Part shown: piece after piece, positions 57,212 to 64,000 of the stretch
How positions within the stretch are numbered: the first letter of the stretch is position 1
Layout of the letters: each line of letters starts with the position of its first letter
Origin: Ailurus styani
Lineage: Eukaryota > Chordata > Mammalia > Carnivora > Ailuridae
DNA length: 64,000 bases
Assembly (NCBI GenBank): GCA_002007465.1
Contig: LNAC01000018.1
Span: 5,642,368-5,706,367 of the forward strand
Reading direction: 5' to 3'
Notes under the pieces: generated by a model
Told to the model about the DNA's origin: nothing
Seen by the model: the letters and a program-made list of their open reading frames with translations, nothing else
The model's database searches: none
Position numbers and translations under genes: made by a program

Positions 57212-58129
57212 TACAAATTTTAAAACAGTGAATGCTTCTTCCAATGTCCAAAGGAAGATTAAACATGTGATTTTTGCTGTATTAACAAAGAAAGAAAGAC
57301 TAAAAGACCACCATCTTAACACTCAATAAATAGCTGCTACTGGAAGTCCCCACTGCAAGAATTAACTAGGAAATGCTGATAAAAATCCTAACTTGGGGAA
57401 TTAACTTGGTTATGTAATTTTATTAATTTAAACTGCTTGAAAGCAAAGGTTTCTTAATATTAGTGTCAATTCCACAGTTGCTACAATCACCTACCACCTT
57501 TCTATCCCTCAGTCCCTTTATAGGGCATTTCAGGGATCTTCCTTGTTAGTCACACTTTACCAAATGTCATCAATTTAGCATTTTTGGCATTAAATCACAT
57601 AATTTTATTTTCCAAACAAAACACAGTGGACAATCATATTTAATCTCAAGAAGTTAATTCAAAGCAAGTTTTCTAATGATTGGTCAAAAATGGAAAAGTA
57701 CCCAACCCACCTCCATGATCAGTCCCATTTGATTCAAAGATTTCAGATAAGAGAGATTTAAAAATCTTAGATTGCTGACTTAACACACAAATTTGCTTCT
57801 GGCAAATCTTTAGAGGTACAATTTCCTTCTCACAATCTGAGGTTCTTTATCTACAGCTTTCTGACTCCCACTCCTATGGCTTGAGCAGACTAGAAAAAAA
57901 TGTATTTGACAAGCTGGTGAACCTGCACAATAAGGATATAAGAGTCTCTAAAAGAAGATGGCCTAGTAAAAAATGCACAGTATAAGCTTTACAAACATAT
58001 CAAATAGTGAGGATAAAACCCCAGAGAACTAAGGCCGTACTCATTAGCCTTCCTGTATACTATGTTTTCGACAGTAATAAAAAACTTCTATCAACCAATT
58101 TGCCTGTTCTTCCATCACAATCTTTGTAT
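57212..58129. other. No recognised feature
   Basis: AT-rich intronic sequence without gene or confident repeat. Confidence 0.45.
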
Positions 58130-58260
58130 CATAAAATTCTACAACTAAATGGAACCTTGAGAGATGATCTTGTTTAATGTACTCATTTTACAAATAAGGA
58201 AAGTAAAAACAGTGGAGTGACTAGCACAAGGTCACACAGCTGGTTAGAAGCACAATACTG
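58130..58260. mobile_element. Ancient MIR/L3-type remnant
   Basis: GGAACCTTGAGAGATGATCT and ACAAGGTCACACAGCTGGTT, typical of very old mammalian repeats. Confidence 0.55.
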
Positions 58261-58327
58261 ATGAGGTTTTACGACACCCTATTCCATTCTTTGAAAAACT
58301 GTATTAGCAAAGAAAACATTAACATTC

Positions 58328-58518
58328 GGGCGCCTGGGTGGCTCAGTGGGTTAAAGCCTCTGCCTTCGGCTCAGGTCATGATCTCAGGGTCCTGGGATCG
58401 AGGCCCACATCGGGCTCCCTGCTCGGCGGGGAGCCTGCTTCCTCCTCTCCCTCTGCCTCTCTGCCTACTTGTGATCTCTCTCTCTGTGTCAAATAAATAA
58501 ATAAAATCTTAAAAAAAG
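58328..58518 (+). mobile_element. Young CAN-SINE
   Basis: Near-consensus plus copy. TSD AAAGAAAACATTAACA. It is the last SINE before the right edge. Confidence 0.96.
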
Positions 58519-59895
58519 AAAAGAAAACATTAACACTCTTAAATCAAACAATAACTTAACAGTAACTAAGCCACACAAAAATAAAATTCATCTACATAGA
58601 GAGAACAAAGGGCTAGAACAGGAAGTACCCCAAATTAAACAGAAAGCAGCAGCATTTGTACATACAACCCAGGGGTTTCTTAAGTGCACAACCTCGCAGA
58701 TATTTTCCAAACCATTTTATTAATTACTACATGCCAGGATGTGTGCCCTGTGTGTTTGTGAAATGAACCTCCTTAAGACGAGGCCACAATGACCCTAGCG
58801 GAAAAGTTTTGAAAAATGATAACTTCTAGTATAGATAACTGATAGTACTAAAGGAACCCACAAATGTGGTGCTGATAATCAAAAAGGACTGAACTTGAAG
58901 GGGATAGAGATATTGCTGGGAGCAAGTAATCATGAAAACGGTGTAAGAATAAAAATCCAAGAGAGCAAAGTTGGCCATACACTAATGACCAGAGAGCACA
59001 ATAAAAAGAAGGCAGTTTCAGAGCTTGCCTGGCATCAGACAGCTCTCACCTGCAAAAGAAAGAAGGAAAAAATTCTCACAGAGACAAGAGAAAGATCGGA
59101 GGTTTGCTCCTGAGTGATGGACTAGATATGACCTAATAGGTATTTGCCATCTCTTATTTCTGGGACTCTGATCCAAGAACAAACAGCAAGAGAACCATGA
59201 AAAATCAGCCCTGTTGGATCTGGAGTTCTGCCTTGACAAGATATAAAGCTCATTCATAGATCTGACTGTGCTCATGAGACTGCAGTTCAACTCCTGCTGC
59301 TAGAGCAAGGGGAGGGGGAAGGAAGATAGAAAGGGGTGAGTGGGAAGGAGGTGGAAGATCTGGGTTGTGACTGTAATAGCTACAGTAATTAGAGTGTTTC
59401 CAAGCTGCTGGAGAAGTCTTCAGAGCAGGGAACTAGGATGAGAGATGGGGGAGGGGAAAAAGCATGAGGAAGCAAACTACTGAAAATGCTAAGAAAGTAT
59501 ATGGTGGTTTGTGAACAGGTTAAAACAAACAAACAAACAACTGTGATGGCTTCATATGGGTAAATAAAGAACTTTATAGTCTTTCCTAGAAGTTAATACT
59601 ATACAAATAACTGCGAGGCCCCCACTTAAAGCTAGGTTATAAACTAGGTTTAAACAGATAATTGCAAATGTTCCTGTCTTTACAGTGGTCTACTGGCCCT
59701 GGCCTTATACCGTTGCCTCCCTTTCCCCTAAATCAATCAATCAATCCATGTATCTAAAGCTCTCTCTGTATCCCTTTGACAAACAAGGATAGAGCCTTCA
59801 CTCCACTTGGAAAACGGTTTTCTGAACTCTAAACAGTTAATATCACTTATTTCCCTTCAATCAACTGTTAATTAGTACCCAGTGAATTCAATGAG

Positions 59896-59930
59896 GCGAG
59901 GCGGGGCGGGGTGGGGGTGGGGGGGTAGGT
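59896..59930 (+). promoter_or_regulatory. G-quadruplex-type G-rich tract
   Basis: GGCGGGGCGGGGTGGGGGTG followed by a seven-G run: four or more G-runs with one-base loops, fitting the G4 rule. The G-rich strand is antisense to ZNF609, so the pre-mRNA is C-rich here. Confidence 0.7.
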
Positions 59931-60137
59931 TCAACAGGAGCATGACATAGCCTGTTGTGTTGACCTAGTACAGAAAATAACTGGACGGTCCTAAAAAATC
60001 AGAAAATAAATGCCCAAGTTATTTGCTCATACATTTTTGGCTCTATGGCACTGCCTACTATAGTGGCACAAACATGTAAAGAAAAATAATTTATTAACAG
60101 AAAATGATGGCAACCTACAAGAAAAACCTGGGAATTT

Positions 60138-60160
60138 GCAAAAAAAAAAAAAAAAAAAAC
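60138..60160. repeat. A-homopolymer
   Basis: Run of about 21 A with no visible element attached. Confidence 0.9.
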
Positions 60161-63100
60161 CCTAAAAATACAAAGTCCTCCTCCAAGTTATAGGAGATGC
60201 TATACTTGTTTTTAAGCTAAATATATAGTTGAGGCATTATTTCCTTAACATGATTTGGCTTGAGGTGATTTGATTCTAACAAGTGATGTTAATCTCAATG
60301 CCAAAGAAAAGAGTTATAAAGGTGCTGGGAGAAACTAAAAAAGGAACAGGACATCTGAAGAGATGCAAACTTCATATGGAGATTTACATTCATAAAATAA
60401 AAACACATGCAAATTTCTTGAGGGAGGCATGTCAGGTAGACCTACACAAAAAGTCAATTATATCCTTTGCATAAAACCTGCTGGGTATTCTCCCAGTGGG
60501 CTAAATCTACTTCACCACACTGAAAGCAAAGAATTTTCTCCTTCCCATTTCCCTCTAATAAACAAGCACTAGAAAACTGAATTACCACCATTTCCTTCCC
60601 ATTTATAGGGCATAAAGCCAGAAATCACAGAAATACAATAGGGCCAGCTAGGACCATGTCTAAGGCATGTTGCTCAGTATTCTAAAAGAAACACAGAGAA
60701 TGAAGAATCTCTTTTCTCTATTCCATTATCAACTTACTAACAAACCTGTATCAGACATTAAGAAATGTGAAACAAAGAGCAATTTCACACATATGAACTG
60801 AACCTAAACCATGGAAGACCCAGTATTTTCTTGTCACTGTGGCATGTGATTCTTTAACCACCTGCTCAATAATCCCTCTTCAGCTGCACAGCTGCTGCCA
60901 ATTCCACATGCCCAGCTAGGCAGGTGCTTTGGTGAATTACCTGTTCCCTAGTGAAAAGAGTCCTTCACTGACACTTAGTGGGCCCAGATCCTGCCAATCA
61001 GCATCACCGATCTTCATTTTGTCTGTCACAGCCAACTTCTATGAGAGATATTGTGAAGGCATATTTAGCACACTATGTGATTTTGTATTTTGTGGGGTCT
61101 TGTTCTTGTTGTTGTTTTTTAAAGGAAACTGATTTTTTAAAAAATCAAGTAGAAGTGAAAATTCAGTTGCTGAAAAGAAAACTTGCCACACAACATAAGA
61201 CTGCCTTATCTCAGAGTGGCCCCATCTGTCTGGCAGTATTCCCATCCATGACTGGTTTTCCACAAGGGAAATAATTGCTCAGCTACCTATGTAGCAGAAG
61301 AAAGTGGTAGTTGGAAAGTGCTATGGTACCCAGCAGGAGTGAGAGGGGAAAGAACTTCTGGAGACAACACATCATTTCTGTACTTCTTAAGTGTCCATGG
61401 CTGAGCCCAGACAGTGTTCCAAGTCAAATAAACAAGGAGGGGCATTTCTACTCGCCAGAGCAATGCTAAACCCCTCAACAAATTATCCTGTTCCAGGCCT
61501 TTAGTTGCTATATGCTAATTGCAACATAATTACTACCAGGAGCCAAAATCATGCTCCTATATCCTCACACAAAATAAGCACTAATCTGCCCAGCTATCTA
61601 GACCTCTCACAAGGAAACATTTTCCACCAAGAAAACCAAAGTGCTCTCTGAAAGATGGTCAAAATCAGAAGACTCGTAAGACTCCTTGTGGCAAGGGCCC
61701 AACTCTGAAACCACTAATTCTAATCAGGGAAAACTTAATAGAAGGCTTTCACCCTTCACTGTCACCTGACAGGATTCAGAATGAATGCCTACAACCCAAG
61801 AACAAAATGCTTTGGACTCAGTTTAGCTGAGGCTTCACTCAGAGACCTTGGACAGGTAAGTTGGAAATAATCTAAAGACAGACAACACTTCTAGTAAGAC
61901 TTCAAGACAGTTTCGTCATCAAGAACAACATGTTCCCTCCCAACAAAGCCCAACACCTAAGTGGCAAGTCATCATTTTAAGAAACTCATTGAAATAAAGG
62001 GAAGAGGGAGGCAACATAGTCAGACTTAGCACCTCAGAACAAGACCTCTACCAAAACCAAAAGCTAAAGTTCTTATTCAACAACACCCTAGAGGCTATGG
62101 TTGGCTATTGTGTACACAGTGCATTGTGTGCAATTGCCCTCTCACAATAGGTCTCATTTCTAAACTCTTCTTAAAAGTTTTCTTTAATATACTAATTGAA
62201 ACCTCACTTCTAATCCCAAATAATTTTTTACCCAACTAATAGTACCTAAATACTATCTGGACACTTCTATGAGATATCTACAAGGATAGGGTTTCTTCTA
62301 GCTTGTTCTCATCCTTCTCTCATTAATAACTCCCAAGACCTCAAATGATTTTTACATTCATCACTTTGATAAATTTCTCCCTTATACAAAGGCATAGATG
62401 GCCTTTCTGCACAATGGCAAGTCATCTCTTTTCATCAGAATTAAAATAAAGATTAAAAAGAAAGTTGTTTTGTTTCCATAGCCCTTGCCCAGATAGGCAA
62501 ATTCTGTGGCTTTTTTGTTGTGCAATTATTACTGACCAGGAAGTCACCATTAAAAAGGTAATTGGTCCTTGACTCCCTATCTTAACCCTGCAAAGCTTTT
62601 TAGTGTTATTCCTAAACAAGCAAAAATCATTGTTGAGTGTCCAATCTGTTTGAAAAGAATTAAATATGATGGTTCAAACAAGAGTAGAAACCTCCCCTTA
62701 GAGTCTTCTTCCTTAAAGGTCTGACACAAACGTGAGGACTGAGTCTCCCAGACACGATTCCTCTACAACTTAGTGCAGGCTAGCCAAAGAGGCAGGCACA
62801 ACATGGCTGGCATCCCCTATTCTTCTGAAAAATGTGTGCCAATGAGCTCTGCATTGTTCCTCACTCAAAAAGAAGAGCCTTTCTGTCTGGCCTCCTCCAA
62901 TGGCAAGCCCCAGTCTGGAAAAGGAAGAAAATGGCACTGAGGAGCCTGGGAGATGGAGCATATCCAAAGCTCTCAGACAAGACTTGAACCTATGACCTTC
63001 ACTGTGTACACAATAGGCGGGTGAGAAGGACCGGTTTATCTCTGCAGCAGCAGTTCTCAGCCCTGGGGTAGCACTCCCGATAAAATGACACAGACTATTG

Positions 63101-63739
63101 TGTGTGGCAGCAGAACAGTCATCTCCTCACAACAGCCTAAACCAGCACTCCCTCCCCCAAGACAAAGCAGCAGGGGTGAAATTAACTCAAGGCTGCAGAG
63201 CAAAGCCTAGTACAGAAAAGAGAGGCCTGTGGGGGATTGGGGACTCTCCTCAACCCCTGGGGCTCTGGACACATGGCTAGAAACAGACAGGCTTTCTCCC
63301 CCATCTTTCCCACTCTCATTTAGGTAGGAAGCTGTTTCTTAGAGAATTTAATCATCTGTGATTTGTTCAGAAATATTACCCCTGAAGGGCTCTGATCTCT
63401 CCACCCTGTGTGAGCCTAATTCCTAGAAGCTGAAATGACTGTTTGCTGCTGCCTGTTTCACAAACACACATTAATTGGTCAGATGTGTCTCCTCCTCCTC
63501 AACCCCAGAGGGAGGAAGGAGAATCTGAGCAAAGCACAGAGATGATCCAACCGTAATTACACATAAAGGGAAAAGAGGGCAGCATGGGTTTTTCCAAACA
63601 GGACAGGGTCACAAATCCTCCCGGGGGTACAAGGAGAGCAGTTAAGGGCCAGGCCCAGGGATCCCTCCATCTTGAAGAAAAGGACAGGAGTAAATGTGAC
63701 CTGAAGACTGGAAGAAGCACACACCCACAACCTACTTAC

Positions 63740-64000
63740 TGCACACTCCTGGCCACCTTGCTCCCCCCCCCTCCGTCAGGGCCGCGCACACGTCCTGCTC
63801 CCAACCCTTCGTCCTGAACCCCCCTAACTCCCTGACTAGCTCCAGCCGCCCTAGGCCCCATCGAGATACCCAGACTCGCCACTGAAACTCTCTGGCCTGT
63901 CCCCACAACCTGGCCAGACCCTAATCCTCTCTTGGGCACCCCTACCCTGAGGCTGAACCGGCCCCGGCCACGCTTTGAACTTCACCCCGCGCCCCTCGAC
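63740..64000. promoter_or_regulatory. CpG-rich edge, likely shore of the ZNF609 promoter island
   Basis: GC and CpG content climb sharply compared with the rest of the AT-rich window, with more than a dozen CpGs in about 260 bp (CCGCGC, CCCGCGC, CCGCCC and others). This is typical of the border of a CpG island. Exon 1 and the start site are inferred to lie just past 64000. Confidence 0.5.

Larger units (their letters stand above)
58519..63739. other. SINE-free 5.2-kb stretch near the presumed promoter
   Basis: No SINE, no confident LINE and no recognised gene, in contrast with the rest of intron 1. Holds small AAAC and AATC repeats, a G-rich patch at 59896-59930 and an A-run near 60138. Confidence 0.55.
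33784..64000 (-). other. ZNF609: ZNF609 intron 1 (3' part, possibly nearly complete)
   Basis: Sequence upstream of exon 2 on the minus strand. The human intron in this position is, from memory, a little under 40 kb, so exon 1 is expected at or just beyond the right edge of the window. No exon 1 could be identified inside it. Confidence 0.8.

Noticed and set aside
62960..63050. tRNA-like T-arm sequence (GGTTCAAGTC on the minus strand)
   Set aside because: The matching acceptor, D-arm and anticodon stems could not be formed, so no tRNA gene is supported; at most an old tRNA-derived trace.
1..64000. CRISPR arrays, phage, integrons or bacterial operons
   Set aside because: Repeat content, intron structure and the ZNF609 exon show a mammalian nuclear genome; the tandem repeats present are microsatellites.

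Overview
This is a window of mammalian nuclear DNA from a caniform carnivoran, most likely a mustelid (ferret, mink, otter or badger group). It holds about 70 CAN-SINE (SINEC) copies, which are tRNA-derived elements with the head GGGCGCCTGGGTGGCTCAG. Many belong to the young AGTGGGTTAAAGCC subfamily that I associate with mustelids. The species call is inference from the repeats. No bacterial, viral or CRISPR content is visible.

Only one gene can be supported: ZNF609, on the minus strand. Its second exon, which carries the start codon, lies at 32910-33783. It is exactly 874 nt and encodes the first 249 residues. Everything at higher coordinates is intron 1; everything at lower coordinates is the start of intron 2. 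No other coding exon was found. GC and CpG content rise in the last ~250 bp, which suggests the exon 1/promoter CpG island lies just past the right edge.

This exon is the one that in human and mouse is back-spliced into the circular RNA circ-ZNF609. The features described for human are all present here: 874 nt length, a 747-nt open frame to the donor, and closure of the frame by CAA TGA after the back-splice junction (753-nt ORF, 250 residues). Two further points stand out. The circle-specific stop sits inside ATGATG, a possible stop/re-start site. The nearest SINEs on either side of the exon, each about 1.6 kb away, are in opposite orientation and could pair to promote circularisation.

Layout: 1-31335 is intron 2, dense in SINEs with L1, L2, MIR, MER5 and MER20 remnants and a (TG)n(GA)n microsatellite. 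31336-35388 is a SINE-free island around exon 2. 35389-58518 is intron 1 with many nested SINE stacks. 58519-64000 is SINE-free, likely promoter-proximal sequence. Ends of old repeats (L1, L2, MIR, MER) are approximate because they were judged by eye. SINE ends are usually good to a few bases where target-site duplications (TSDs) are visible.
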